NCBI GenBank assembly: GCA_050290225.1
Contig: JBNKHG010000091.1
Coordinates: 19,358-83,357, forward strand
Reading direction: 5' to 3'
DNA: 64,000 nt
Source: JBNKHG01 sp050290225
GTDB taxonomy: Bacteria > Pseudomonadota > Gammaproteobacteria > Pseudomonadales > Cellvibrionaceae
The notes beneath the pieces were generated by a model that worked only from the letters and a program-made list of their open reading frames with translations, ran no database searches and had not been told where the DNA came from. The position numbers and the translations under genes were made by a program. This document shows positions 25,760 through 34,501 of the stretch, piece after piece (the first letter of the stretch is position 1; the number at the start of each line of letters is the position of its first letter).

Positions 25760-26644
25760 CTATTGGCGAACTTTGGTAGCTGTCAGCCTCACCCACTCTT
25801 CCAGTTGGGCTGGGTCATCGAACTCGAACCAGGGGCGATAGGCCATCATTACCGCCTCGGCCTGGGAGGTGAGGATGCCGGACAGGCAAATTTTACCGCC
25901 GAGTCGAGTGAGGTCGTTCAGTGTGCCCGCCAAATCCGCTAGCGGTCCGGCGAGAATATTCGCCAGGGTGATATCCGTCTGCACCCGCGGGCAGTTATCC
26001 GGCAAATAAACTGGCATCGCTTCAGCGGGCAGACGATTACGGCGGGCGTTATCCCGGGTGGCAGTCAAAGCCTGGGGATCGATATCGATTCCCACCACCT
26101 GCTCGGCTCCCAGCATCAGGCTGGCGATACCAAGAATGCCGGAACCACAGCCATAATCCACCAGGGTTTTGCTGGCCATGTCCTGTTCGGCAATCCACTG
26201 CAGACACAGAAATGTGGTGGGGTGGGTGCCGGTGCCGAAGGCCAGGCCGGGGTCCAGCAGCAGGTTGACCGCCTCGGGTTGGGGCGGCTCCTGCCAGCTG
26301 GGGCAAATCCAAAGGTTGTCGCCGCACTGTATGGGGTGATAGTGCTTCATCCACTCCCGTTCCCAGTCCTTGTCCTCCAACTGTTCCCACCGGTGTTCGG
26401 GTAGTGGGCCTCCAAAGGATTGGGCAATGGCATCGTGGACTCTGCGGGTGTCGATGGCGGCATCAAAGAGGCCGGTGACGCGGGTTTCCCGCCACAGGGG
26501 CGTTTCCCCGAGGGCTGGTTCGAGAATCGGTTGATCGGCATTGTCTTCGAGGGTGACAGAGGCGGCGCCGTTGGCCAGCAGCGCATCTTCCACAGATTCA
26601 GCCTGGGTACGGGTGGTGTTGATTTTGAGCTGGAGCCAGGGCAT
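25760..26644 (-). CDS. prmA: Ribosomal protein L11 methyltransferase
   Basis: A 294-aa SAM-dependent methyltransferase that trimethylates ribosomal protein L11. The start MPWLQLKINT at 26644 matches the family; the frame is open 23 codons further. Motifs are DPGLAFGTGTHPTT, the SAM-binding VDYGCGSGILGIA, GIDIDPQAL, and NILAGPLADLA, the catalytic NxLxxPL-like segment. It is on the same strand as DUF3426-dusB-fis, but with a 196-bp gap. Confidence 0.95.
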   Translation of the reverse strand: MPWLQLKINTTRTQAESVEDALLANGAASVTLEDNADQPILEPALGETPLWRETRVTGLFDAAIDTRRVHDAIAQSFGGPLPEHRWEQLEDKDWEREWMKHYHPIQCGDNLWICPSWQEPPQPEAVNLLLDPGLAFGTGTHPTTFLCLQWIAEQDMASKTLVDYGCGSGILGIASLMLGAEQVVGIDIDPQALTATRDNARRNRLPAEAMPVYLPDNCPRVQTDITLANILAGPLADLAGTLNDLTRLGGKICLSGILTSQAEAVMMAYRPWFEFDDPAQLEEWVRLTATKVRQ

Positions 26645-26872
26645 AGGGGATGTCATTCGTTTTGTCTGTTGGATATTGGGGGCAGCGTTAAAAGCTGAAA
26701 CTCTTAGCCGCAAGTATCCATATAAAAAAATCGTTTAAAAAAGATGGCGCTAAGTCCTTGCTAACTGCAAGGGAGAGAGGGGGAGCGCCAGGGCCTGTAC
26801 TATACTGGAGTTACAGTTAAATAAAACTGGTTCTCATCAACTATTTGTTAGCGTCACGTCGGGGGCAATGTC

Positions 26873-27427
26873 ATGAAAAGACATTACTATATCAGTGATA
26901 ACCTGGATGAGCTGGAAGCTGTTGAACACGAATTGGAAGACAACGGGGTATCCACGCCGCAGATCCATGTACTCAGTGAGAATGATGCCGGTGTTGAGGA
27001 GCATCACTTACACGAGGTGGAGGCGGTTCTCAAAAAGGATGTCGTACACGGTACGGAAATTGGTGCGGTCGTCGGCGTGATAGTGGCGGCCCTGGTGTTG
27101 GTGGTGGCCTATTACTCCGGCTGGACGGAGACAGTAACTTGGGTGCCGTTCATCTTCCTGGCAGTTGTACTACTGGGTTTCTGTACCTGGGAAGGGGGGC
27201 TATTCGGTATCCAGGAGCCGCATAAGGATTTCCGTCGCTTCCAGGAAAAACTCCACGAAGGCAAACATGTGTTTTTCGTCGATGTGGATGAAAAACAGGA
27301 GCCATTGCTGGAACGTGTTATAGGCGCACATCCAAAAATGCAATTGGCAGGTGTCGGTGACGCCACCCCCGGTTGGGTAATCGGAGCGCAACGGCGGTGG
27401 CGATCATTTATGGATACTATGCCTTAA
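26873..27427 (+). CDS. Small membrane protein of unknown function
   Basis: A 184-aa protein I do not recognise by function. A soluble N-terminal part (LDELEAVEHELEDNG then PQIHVLSENDAG) recalls the fold of short stress-related DUF1269/YflT-like domains. Two transmembrane helices follow at about 62-82 and 89-111, then a soluble tail with DFRRFQEKLHEGKHVFFVDV. The N- and C-terminal parts may form one cytoplasmic domain around a membrane hairpin. It stands alone between divergent prmA and the convergent oxidase operon. The last codons and stop fall in a 20-bp tandem duplication. Confidence 0.6.
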   Translation: MKRHYYISDNLDELEAVEHELEDNGVSTPQIHVLSENDAGVEEHHLHEVEAVLKKDVVHGTEIGAVVGVIVAALVLVVAYYSGWTETVTWVPFIFLAVVLLGFCTWEGGLFGIQEPHKDFRRFQEKLHEGKHVFFVDVDEKQEPLLERVIGAHPKMQLAGVGDATPGWVIGAQRRWRSFMDTMP

Positions 27428-27460
27428 TGACTGGTCTGGGGCCTTAATGACTGGTCTGGG
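27421..27460. repeat. Perfect 20-bp tandem duplication over a stop codon
   Basis: The 20 bases starting GCCTTAATGACTGG occur twice head to tail (27421-27440, 27441-27460). The first copy contains the last codon and TAA stop of the small membrane protein, so a second in-register TAA lies 20 bp downstream in another frame. Confidence 0.95.
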
Positions 27461-27502
27461 GCTTAAAGGCGAGTCTTGCAGGATGTATCCCGGTCTGTGC
27501 GA

Positions 27503-27533
27503 GGGCAAACCCAATGGAGTATCAGGTTTGCCC
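27503..27533. terminator. Hairpin between convergent genes
   Basis: GGGCAAACC (27503-27511) pairs perfectly with GGTTTGCCC (27525-27533) across a 13-base loop in the gap between the small membrane protein gene and the oxidase operon. There is no T-run on either side, so it may block readthrough or stabilise the mRNA 3' end rather than act as a canonical intrinsic terminator. Confidence 0.5.
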
Positions 27534-27602
27534 CCGTATCCGAGCAAGAGGCCTTGTCGACCCATCCTCTGACGTGGCTCGATTGAAGTCATAAAATTTG
27601 GA

Positions 27603-27935
27603 TTACTGTCCGAAATAAAGCAGCCGGGACAGGAACGTATAATCAGCCTCGGTGGCCATCAATCCAACGAGTATCAATAAACAAAGCGGCGGTAACAGGA
27701 TCGCATAGATCAGTGCCAGCCGCTCCCACCACATATGCATGAAAATAGCGACAATCAATCCAGCCTTTAGCACCATAAAAGTCAACACCAGCCCCCAGCG
27801 CAGGTAGCCCTCCAGGTGGAAAAAATCCACCAGGTACGACAAGGTGCTGAGTACGAACAGCATCCCCCAGATTTTCAGATATAAACTGATGGGGTGCTGT
27901 TGCCCTTTGGATGAAACGGTTTGGTCGGTTTGCAT
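27603..27935 (-). CDS. Cytochrome c oxidase subunit IV-like protein
   Basis: A 110-aa protein with three transmembrane helices (around ISLYLKIWGMLFVLSTLSYL, LTFMVLKAGLIVAIFMH and IYAILLPPLCLLILVGL). It matches the bacterial prokaryotic subunit IV type found last in caa3/aa3 operons and helps assemble or stabilise the complex. The start at 27935 has a GAGAGGT site upstream; the frame extends 13 codons more. It is the last gene of the oxidase operon. Confidence 0.85.
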   Translation of the reverse strand: MQTDQTVSSKGQQHPISLYLKIWGMLFVLSTLSYLVDFFHLEGYLRWGLVLTFMVLKAGLIVAIFMHMWWERLALIYAILLPPLCLLILVGLMATEADYTFLSRLLYFGQ

Positions 27936-27986
27936 GGTTATACCTCTCGCCGCCCTGATACAGCGTGTCCACAACCTGATATGGCG

Positions 27987-28679
27987 TTACCACAAATAGA
28001 ACAGTGCAAAAATAAACACCCATACCAAATCCACGAAGTGCCAGTAGAGCCCGGTGATTTCCACAATGTCATAGTTGGTGTGTTCATAGTGGCCGCGCAG
28101 GACTTTAAAGGCTACGGTACTGAGATAGATTACGCCCGCCGACACGTGCAGCCCGTGGAAACCGGTAATCATAAAAAAGCAGGCACCGAACTGCGCTGCA
28201 CCCATGGGGTTGCCCCATGGGCGCACGCCTTCGCTAATCAGTTTGGTCCATTCAAATGCCTGCATTCCGACAAAGGTGGCGCCCAGCAGAGCGGTGGCAA
28301 CCATCAGAGCCGCGGCCTTGCGTCGGTCGCGCCGATAGCCGAAATTGACCGCCATGGCCATGGTGCCGCTACTGCTGATCAGGATAAACGTCATGATGGC
28401 GATCAGGATCAGTGGGACATGGGTGCCGGCAATGTTCAGGGCAAAGACTTCGCTGGGGTTGGGCCAGGTGTCGGTTGTGCCCGCGCGCACAGTCATATAG
28501 CCGGTGAGGAAGCAGGTAAAGATAAACGTGTCGCTGAGCAGGAAGATCCACATCATGGCCTTGCCCCAGGGCACCTTTTTAAACGCATCTTTATCGGACG
28601 ACCAGTCTCTGACCATGCCGGACCAACGACCGGCATTCGTCAGGGGAGTGAGAGGTTCGCGAGTGATTGGCTGCTGCAT
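27987..28679 (-). CDS. Cytochrome c oxidase subunit III (second copy in operon)
   Basis: A 230-aa subunit III of a haem-copper oxidase. It has an N-terminal extension, then helices around WIFLLSDTFIFTCFLTGY and the conserved FFMITGFHGLHVSAGVIYL and GLYWHFVDLVWVFIFALFY. Subunit III shields the D-channel entry and keeps turnover stable. A second, more divergent subunit III-like gene lies just upstream in the operon, reminiscent of the coxO-coxP pair of Bradyrhizobium coxMNOP. This copy is the more canonical of the two. Confidence 0.9.
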   Translation of the reverse strand: MQQPITREPLTPLTNAGRWSGMVRDWSSDKDAFKKVPWGKAMMWIFLLSDTFIFTCFLTGYMTVRAGTTDTWPNPSEVFALNIAGTHVPLILIAIMTFILISSSGTMAMAVNFGYRRDRRKAAALMVATALLGATFVGMQAFEWTKLISEGVRPWGNPMGAAQFGACFFMITGFHGLHVSAGVIYLSTVAFKVLRGHYEHTNYDIVEITGLYWHFVDLVWVFIFALFYLW

Positions 28680-28732
28680 GCGCCTGTCTCCCTGGTTTTA
28701 ATCGCTCATTTCGCCGCTGTTTGCGACTGGTA

Positions 28733-29386
28733 TTAAGGTGTTGGCGTCAGTCCGCATAAGCTGGCGATAAATTCAATGCTGGCCGGGGGGCTAATCAACA
28801 GGCCGAATAGAACCAGCCAGATAAATAACAGATAGTGCCAGTAAGTGGTGCAGAGCTGGATTCGTAGCCGGAGTCGTTCTCGTGAGGTAATGGATGACCA
28901 GCTCAGCATCAGTCGGCACCAGGCAACCAGCCCGCCCACCAGGTGCAAGCCGTGAAGACCTGTCAATAAATAGAAAAAACTGTTGGCAGGATTACCGGCT
29001 ACACCGAAGCCGGTAATGTTTAACTGTCGCCACAACCAAAGCTGTCCGGCCAAAAACAACAGGGTGAAAAATCCGCCGAGAAAGACCCAGTTTTTAGCTG
29101 TGGATTCGACATGACGGGCGCGTTGCAGGCAGGCACTGGCGGTGATTAGTAAGCCGGTGTTAAGTGACAATTGCCAGGGGCGGGCCAGCGGTTGCCAGGG
29201 TTGTGACAGTGCCTGCCAGTCGTTGAATTGCGAGCGCATCAACCAGGCGATAATCAACAGGAAGAATAGCGAGGTGACGACGGCCAAAAAGACCCGCAGT
29301 CCTATCACCGCATGCTTTGAAGGCAGCGAGGATAGTCCCCCGTGGCCGCTGTAGTCTTCGGCGCGCCATTGAACACTGGTATTCAC
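28733..29386 (-). CDS. Divergent cytochrome c oxidase subunit III-like protein
   Basis: A 217-aa membrane protein whose C-terminal half carries the subunit III pattern YLLTGLHGLHLVGGLVAW and TTYWHYLLFIWLVLFGLL. The N-terminal half has two more helices (VIGLRVFLAVVTSLFFLLIIAWL and a weaker one). It overlaps the end of the subunit I gene by 4 bp (ATGA), so translation is probably coupled. Sequence is clearly unlike the other subunit III gene, so this is an old paralogue rather than a recent duplication. Confidence 0.85.
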   Translation of the reverse strand: MNTSVQWRAEDYSGHGGLSSLPSKHAVIGLRVFLAVVTSLFFLLIIAWLMRSQFNDWQALSQPWQPLARPWQLSLNTGLLITASACLQRARHVESTAKNWVFLGGFFTLLFLAGQLWLWRQLNITGFGVAGNPANSFFYLLTGLHGLHLVGGLVAWCRLMLSWSSITSRERLRLRIQLCTTYWHYLLFIWLVLFGLLISPPASIEFIASLCGLTPTP

Positions 29387-31167
29387 GTTTGCTCTCCCTG
29401 ATCTTGCAGTTCGCTGTGACTGTGCAGGTCTTCGTCATCGGCCAGGCCAAGTTCCCGATTGGAGACAGTTTGGGGTACAAAGTCTTCCGTCACATCGGGC
29501 ATGGAGTAGTCGTAGGGCCAGCGATACACCACCGGCAGGTGTTTGCCCCAGTTGCCGTGTACAGGCGGGGTTTGCGGGGTCTGCCACTCCAGCGATGTGG
29601 CTCCCCAGGGGTTGGGATCGGCTTTTTTGCCTTTGACAGTGCTCCAGGCCAGGTTGAACAGGAACAGCAACTGCGAGACACCGACCACCAGGGCTGCGAC
29701 AGTGATGAAGGCGTTCAGGTCCTGGGCGGACTCGGGAATGAATGCATAGTTTTCATAAGCGAAATAGCGCCTGGGCATACCGAGAAAGCCAAGGTAGTGC
29801 ATGGGAAAGTAGATCAGGTAGGTTCCGAGGAAGGTGAACCAGAAGTGCCACTGACCCAGGGTCTCGTTCAACATGCGACCGGTAATCTTCGGGAACCAGT
29901 GGTAGATGCCACCAAACACCACCATGATCGGCGCCACACCCATCACCATATGGAAGTGGGCCACCACAAAGTAGGTGTCGGACAGGGGAATATCGACAAT
30001 CACATTGCCGAGAAACAGGCCGGTGAGCCCACCTACCACGAATGTCAGCACAAATCCCAGCGCAAACAACATCGGCACGGTAAAGTGAATGTTGCCGCGC
30101 CACAGGGTTAGCAGCCAGTTATAGACTTTAATGGCGGTGGGGATGGCGATAATCAGTGTGGTGGTGGCGAAGAAAAAGCCAAAGTAGGGGTTCATGCCGC
30201 TGACGTACATATGGTGAGCCCAGACGATAAAGCTTAATACACCGATGGCGATGATTGCCCAGACCATCATTTTGTAGCCGAAAATATTTTTGCGTGCATG
30301 CACACTGATCAGGTCAGAGACGATGCCGAAAGCCGGCAGCGCGACAATATAAACTTCGGGATGCCCAAAAAACCAAAACAGGTGCTGGAACAGTATGGGG
30401 CTGCCCCCCTGGTGGTCCAGGGCCTGGCCCATGGACATTATCGCCGGCATAAAGAAACTGGTACCCAGAACCTTGTCCAACAGCAACATAACGCCACTGA
30501 CGAAAAGCGCGGGAAAAGCCAGGAGTGCCAGAATGGTGGCAATAAAGATTCCCCACACCGACAGCGGCATTCGCAACAGCGTCATGCCATAGGTGCGGGC
30601 CTGCAATACCGTGGTGACATAGTTCAGTCCGCCCATGGTGGCGGCTACGATAAAAATCACCAGCGATACCAGCATTAGGATAATGCCCCAGTCTGTGCCC
30701 GGAGTGCCCTGGGTAATGGCCTGGGGCGGGTAGAGGGTCCAGCCGGCCCCGGTGGGCCCGCCGGTGACAAAGAAGCTTGTCAGCAGAACGATAACCGACA
30801 GCAGATAAAACCAGTAACTCAGCATATTGACGAAGGGGAACACCATATCCCGCGCCCCAACCATCAAAGGAATCAGGTAGTTGCCAAAACCGCCCAGAAA
30901 GAGGGCGGTAAGCAGGTAGATCACCATGATCATGCCGTGCATGGTCATATACTGGTAATAGCTGCCGGCATCCATTGGCAGTGCGCCGGGAAAACCGATC
31001 TGCATACGCATCAATCCTGACAATATCAATGCGATCAAGCCAACAAAAATAGCCGTTAGCGAGTATTGGATGGCGATCACCTTGTGGTCCTGGCTCCAGA
31101 TATATTTGGCGATGAAGCTCTGGGGCTCATGTTCCACTTGCTGTTCAATATCTTCGGCGTATGCCAT
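29383..31167 (-). CDS. Cytochrome c oxidase subunit I (A1-type haem-copper oxidase)
   Basis: A 594-aa catalytic subunit reducing oxygen to water and pumping protons. Ligands are visible: His77 and His406 for low-spin haem, His404 for the oxygen-binding haem, and His269, His318 and His319 for CuB. The D-channel has Asp107 and ends at Glu271 in the GHPEVYI motif, which marks the A1 subfamily; Lys347 in TAIKVYNW belongs to the K-channel. The gene begins immediately after the subunit II stop. The tail past the last helix (about 60 residues) is charged and cytoplasmic. Confidence 0.96.
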   Translation of the reverse strand: MAYAEDIEQQVEHEPQSFIAKYIWSQDHKVIAIQYSLTAIFVGLIALILSGLMRMQIGFPGALPMDAGSYYQYMTMHGMIMVIYLLTALFLGGFGNYLIPLMVGARDMVFPFVNMLSYWFYLLSVIVLLTSFFVTGGPTGAGWTLYPPQAITQGTPGTDWGIILMLVSLVIFIVAATMGGLNYVTTVLQARTYGMTLLRMPLSVWGIFIATILALLAFPALFVSGVMLLLDKVLGTSFFMPAIMSMGQALDHQGGSPILFQHLFWFFGHPEVYIVALPAFGIVSDLISVHARKNIFGYKMMVWAIIAIGVLSFIVWAHHMYVSGMNPYFGFFFATTTLIIAIPTAIKVYNWLLTLWRGNIHFTVPMLFALGFVLTFVVGGLTGLFLGNVIVDIPLSDTYFVVAHFHMVMGVAPIMVVFGGIYHWFPKITGRMLNETLGQWHFWFTFLGTYLIYFPMHYLGFLGMPRRYFAYENYAFIPESAQDLNAFITVAALVVGVSQLLFLFNLAWSTVKGKKADPNPWGATSLEWQTPQTPPVHGNWGKHLPVVYRWPYDYSMPDVTEDFVPQTVSNRELGLADDEDLHSHSELQDQGEQT

Positions 31168-32265
31168 TCAGGGTTCCTCGTCGAGCGATTTTGTGTAGGC
31201 GATAATGGCGTCCAGTTGTTCCGAACTGAATTCGTAGGGAATCATCACTGGCGGGTAGCCAGCCACCACCTTGGCTTTGGGGTCGAGTATGGATTCGCGC
31301 AAGTAGTTGTCGTCAACGGTGACACGGGTGCCGTCTTCCAGTTCTTCCGTTTTGCCATAGAGGTTTTTCCAGGTGGGGGCGAGGCTGGGGCTGCCATCGA
31401 TACTGTGGCAGGCAAGGCAGCCGCGGCTCTCGGAGAGTTTACGACCCTGCTCCGCGAGGCCTGTTTGGGTGCCGCCGTTGAGACTGTGGGCAAAGGTGGT
31501 TTGCTGTGAAAGCCATTGCTGATAATCTTCAATGTCCTCAATAATGACTTTGCCGCGCATGTTGTAGTGGCCGACGCCGCAGAGTTCGGCACAGAGAATT
31601 TCGAACTCTCCCCTTTCCTTGGGTGTCATCCAGAAGTAAGACACAAGGCCCGGGACCAAGTCCATCTTGGCGCGAAATTGGGGGACGTAAAAATTGTGCA
31701 GTACGTCCTTGGAGCGCAGCAGCAATTTCACCGGTCGGTCGACGGGCAGGTGCAGCTCATTGCCCTGGATCAGGATGTCGTCCTGGCCGTTGGGGTCGTT
31801 GGGGTTCAGGCCGAAGGGATTGTCGAAGCTGATATGGCGGGTGTCGCTGGTACCCAGCTGGCCGTCTTTGCCGGGGTGGCGAAAACCCCACTGCCACTGC
31901 TGTCCCAGAACTTCGATCTTGTCGGCATCGCTCGGTGGGGTTACGAATTCGGAGTAGACCACCAGGCCGGGTGCAAGCATGGCGATGATGCCGAGGGAGG
32001 TAATGCCAGTCAGCCAGAGTTCCAGTTTTTTGTTTTCCGGTTCGTAATGTGCGCGGTGTCCTTTTCTGTGGCGAAAGCGCACCAGCGTGTAGGCCATAAA
32101 GCCGCCGATAATCACAAAGACGATACCGGTGATGGCAAGGGTGATGATCAGGGTCGTGTCGATGTTGCTCCAGTTGGACGCGACAGGTGTGAACCACCAG
32201 GGTGAGTAAAAATTGAAGAGCACTGAGGCTACAACAATTATTAGTATAACGACTGCTAAAGCCAT
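31168..32265 (-). CDS. Cytochrome c oxidase subunit II with fused cytochrome c domain (caa3 type)
   Basis: A 365-aa subunit II. Hydrophobic segments lie at about 1-18, 38-62 and 84-105. The periplasmic cupredoxin domain binds CuA through His190, Cys225, Cys229, His233 and Met236 (CAELCGVGHYNM). A C-terminal c-type cytochrome carries CLACH (283-287) and a probable Met341 ligand (YPPVMIPYEF), making this a caa3 oxidase that accepts electrons through its own haem c. An insert between the WQWGF segment and the copper domain (about residues 133-165) is Asp/Asn/Gly-rich. It is the first gene of a five-gene operon. Confidence 0.95.
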   Translation of the reverse strand: MALAVVILIIVVASVLFNFYSPWWFTPVASNWSNIDTTLIITLAITGIVFVIIGGFMAYTLVRFRHRKGHRAHYEPENKKLELWLTGITSLGIIAMLAPGLVVYSEFVTPPSDADKIEVLGQQWQWGFRHPGKDGQLGTSDTRHISFDNPFGLNPNDPNGQDDILIQGNELHLPVDRPVKLLLRSKDVLHNFYVPQFRAKMDLVPGLVSYFWMTPKERGEFEILCAELCGVGHYNMRGKVIIEDIEDYQQWLSQQTTFAHSLNGGTQTGLAEQGRKLSESRGCLACHSIDGSPSLAPTWKNLYGKTEELEDGTRVTVDDNYLRESILDPKAKVVAGYPPVMIPYEFSSEQLDAIIAYTKSLDEEP

Positions 32266-32577
32266 TTTTTGTTAATCCTTGTGCTTATATAGGTTGTCCT
32301 ATTTAAGCGCTGCAAAAACTTGCCCGGGATAAACTGTGGCTGAGCGGTAATGGATGTTACTACCGTCGAGCCAGGACTTTCCCCTTACTCCTGCCTGCGG
32401 CAGTAGAACGGTATTCTAAAAAAAGCTTAGCTAGTGGTTGGAGATTGTGCTAGTTGGCTTGTTATTTGGGCTGCTCGCTGCCTTTCGCTGTCGATTCCTG
32501 AAACAGTGAGCTCAAAACAAAAACGCCCCGTTAAAAAACGAGGCGTTTAATCAAGGCAATTGAAATTCAGAAAAAAA
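32266..32577. other. Gap between accC and the oxidase operon
   Basis: This 312-bp region holds the accBC terminator at its right end and the presumed leader of the oxidase operon on the left. A set of nested inverted repeats occurs at 32361-32413 (outer TACCGT/ACGGTA, inner CTGCC/GGCAG). No gene is apparent. Confidence 0.6.
32510..32548 (-). terminator. Intrinsic terminator after accB-accC
   Basis: On the minus strand AAACGCCTCG pairs with CGGGGCGTTT (32548-32539 with 32530-32521, one G-T pair) across an 8-base loop, followed by TTTGTTTTG. It lies 30 bp beyond the accC stop. Confidence 0.85.
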
Positions 32578-33918
32578 TCAAAGCCCCAATTTTTTCTCCA
32601 GATAATGAATATTCACACCACCCTCCCTGAATGCGGGGTCGCGAACCAGATCCTGCTGCAGCGGCGTATTGGTGCGAATGCCATCCACGACTAACTCATC
32701 CAATGCGTTACGCATACGATTCAAGGCGATCTCGCGGGTTTCTCCGTGGGTAATCAACTTGGCAATCATGGAGTCGTAATTGGGCGGCACGGTGTAGCCA
32801 CTGTACAAGTGCGAGTCCACCCGCACACCCAGGCCGCCGGGGGCGTGGAAAGTGGTCACAGTGCCCGGGCAGGGCATGAAGGTTTTCGGGTCTTCCGCGT
32901 TGATACGGCACTCGAAGGCGTGGCCTTTGATCTGTATGTCTTCCTGTTTCAGGGACAATTTCTCGCCGGCACACACGGCGATCTGTTCCTTGATCAGGTC
33001 CACACCTGTCACCATTTCGGTGACCGGGTGCTCCACCTGGATACGTGTGTTCATTTCGATAAAGTAGAAATGGCCGTCTTCGTACAGGAATTCAAAGGTT
33101 CCGGCGCCACGGTAACCGATCTCTATACAGGCGTTGACGCATGACATGGCGGTTTCCTGGCGTATATCCTCAGGAATGCCTGGTGCTGGTGCTTCTTCCA
33201 GAACTTTCTGGTGGCGGCGTTGCAGAGAGCAGTCGCGATCGCCCAGATGCACTGCATTGCCCTGGCCATCGGACATCACCTGAATTTCTATATGGCGCGG
33301 GTTCTGCAGAAATTTTTCCATATACACCGTGTCATCGCCGAATGCGGCCTTGGCTTCCGCTTTGGTGACATGGATAGAATTCAGTAGCGCCGCTTCCGAG
33401 TGCACAACGCGCATTCCGCGACCGCCACCGCCGGCGGCTGCTTTAATAATAACGGGATAGCCGATTTCGCGCCCGGTGGCCAGACACCGCTCCTTGTCGT
33501 CGGGCAGGGGGCCGTTGGAACCGGGCACGGTGGGTACACCGGCCTTCTTCATGGCCGCAATGGCTGACACCTTGTCGCCCATCAGGCGGATCACATCAGG
33601 ATCCGGGCCGATAAAGACAAAGCCGCTTTTTTGAATCTGCTCAGCAAAATCGGCATTCTCCGCCAGGAAGCCATATCCCGGGTGGACGGCCACCGAATCA
33701 GTGACCTCCATAGCACTGATAATGGCCGGAATATTGAGGTAGCTTAGTGGAGACGGGTTGGGGCCGATGCACACCGACTCATCAGCCAGGCGCACGTGCT
33801 TCAGATCACGGTCGATCTGGGAGTGCACGGCGACGGTTTTAATACCCAGCTCTTTACAGGCGCGCAGTACGCGCAACGCAATCTCGCCGCGGTTGGCGAT
33901 AAGGACTTTTTCAAACAT
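32578..33918 (-). CDS. accC: Biotin carboxylase subunit of acetyl-CoA carboxylase
   Basis: A 446-aa ATP-grasp enzyme that carboxylates the biotin on AccB, the first step of fatty-acid synthesis. Signatures are FEKVLIANRGEIALRVLRA, VHPGYGFLAENADFAE, KAAAGGGGRGMRVV, and the active site EMNTRIQVEHPVTEMVTG. Length matches E. coli (449). It follows accB by 24 bp, and a strong terminator lies just downstream. Confidence 0.97.
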   Translation of the reverse strand: MFEKVLIANRGEIALRVLRACKELGIKTVAVHSQIDRDLKHVRLADESVCIGPNPSPLSYLNIPAIISAMEVTDSVAVHPGYGFLAENADFAEQIQKSGFVFIGPDPDVIRLMGDKVSAIAAMKKAGVPTVPGSNGPLPDDKERCLATGREIGYPVIIKAAAGGGGRGMRVVHSEAALLNSIHVTKAEAKAAFGDDTVYMEKFLQNPRHIEIQVMSDGQGNAVHLGDRDCSLQRRHQKVLEEAPAPGIPEDIRQETAMSCVNACIEIGYRGAGTFEFLYEDGHFYFIEMNTRIQVEHPVTEMVTGVDLIKEQIAVCAGEKLSLKQEDIQIKGHAFECRINAEDPKTFMPCPGTVTTFHAPGGLGVRVDSHLYSGYTVPPNYDSMIAKLITHGETREIALNRMRNALDELVVDGIRTNTPLQQDLVRDPAFREGGVNIHYLEKKLGL

Positions 33919-33942
33919 GTTGCCAGCTCCTTGAGGGCACCC

Positions 33943-34404
33943 TTAGACGATGGTGATGACGGGCTGGTCAAACTCTACCGGCTCGCCATCTTCCACCAGG
34001 ATGGCCTCGATCACACCTGCTTTATCGGCTTCGATCTGGTTCATCATTTTCATGGCTTCAATAATGCAAACCACATCGCCAGGCTTGACGTGTTGGCCTA
34101 CCTCTACGAAGGCGGGAGAACCGGGGCTGGGTGAACGATAAAAGGTGCCCACCATAGGGGACTTGATCAAGTGGCCGGTGAAGGTCTGGGCGCTTTCCTT
34201 TTTGTCCTCTGCAACAGAGGGTGCCGCCGGGGCTGCGGGTGCCGGGGCGGGTGCCGGCGCTGCTGCGACAACAGGTTGGGCGACGGCGACGTTGGCGGAG
34301 CCGCGACTGATGCGCACGGACTCTTCGCCTTCTTTAATTTCCAGTTCGCCGATATCAGACTCTTCGAGGAGCTCGATCAACTTCTTGATTTTTCGAATAT
34401 CCAT
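33943..34404 (-). CDS. accB: Biotin carboxyl carrier protein
   Basis: A 153-aa carrier. The N-terminal helix region starts MDIRKIKKLIELLEESDIGE. An Ala/Pro-rich flexible linker (about residues 40-70) leads to the biotinyl domain, whose EAMKMMNQIEAD carries the lysine that receives biotin. It is upstream of accC and downstream of aroQ, the usual gammaproteobacterial order. Confidence 0.96.
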   Translation of the reverse strand: MDIRKIKKLIELLEESDIGELEIKEGEESVRISRGSANVAVAQPVVAAAPAPAPAPAAPAAPSVAEDKKESAQTFTGHLIKSPMVGTFYRSPSPGSPAFVEVGQHVKPGDVVCIIEAMKMMNQIEADKAGVIEAILVEDGEPVEFDQPVITIV

Positions 34405-34501
34405 GAGTTTCTCTCTGCAGGATTAATTTGTAGTGTCTTGCCCGGACCCGGGTTGTTGCAGAGGTCCAGGCGTTTAATGGGTGACTTTTTAGGGGATGTA
34501 A

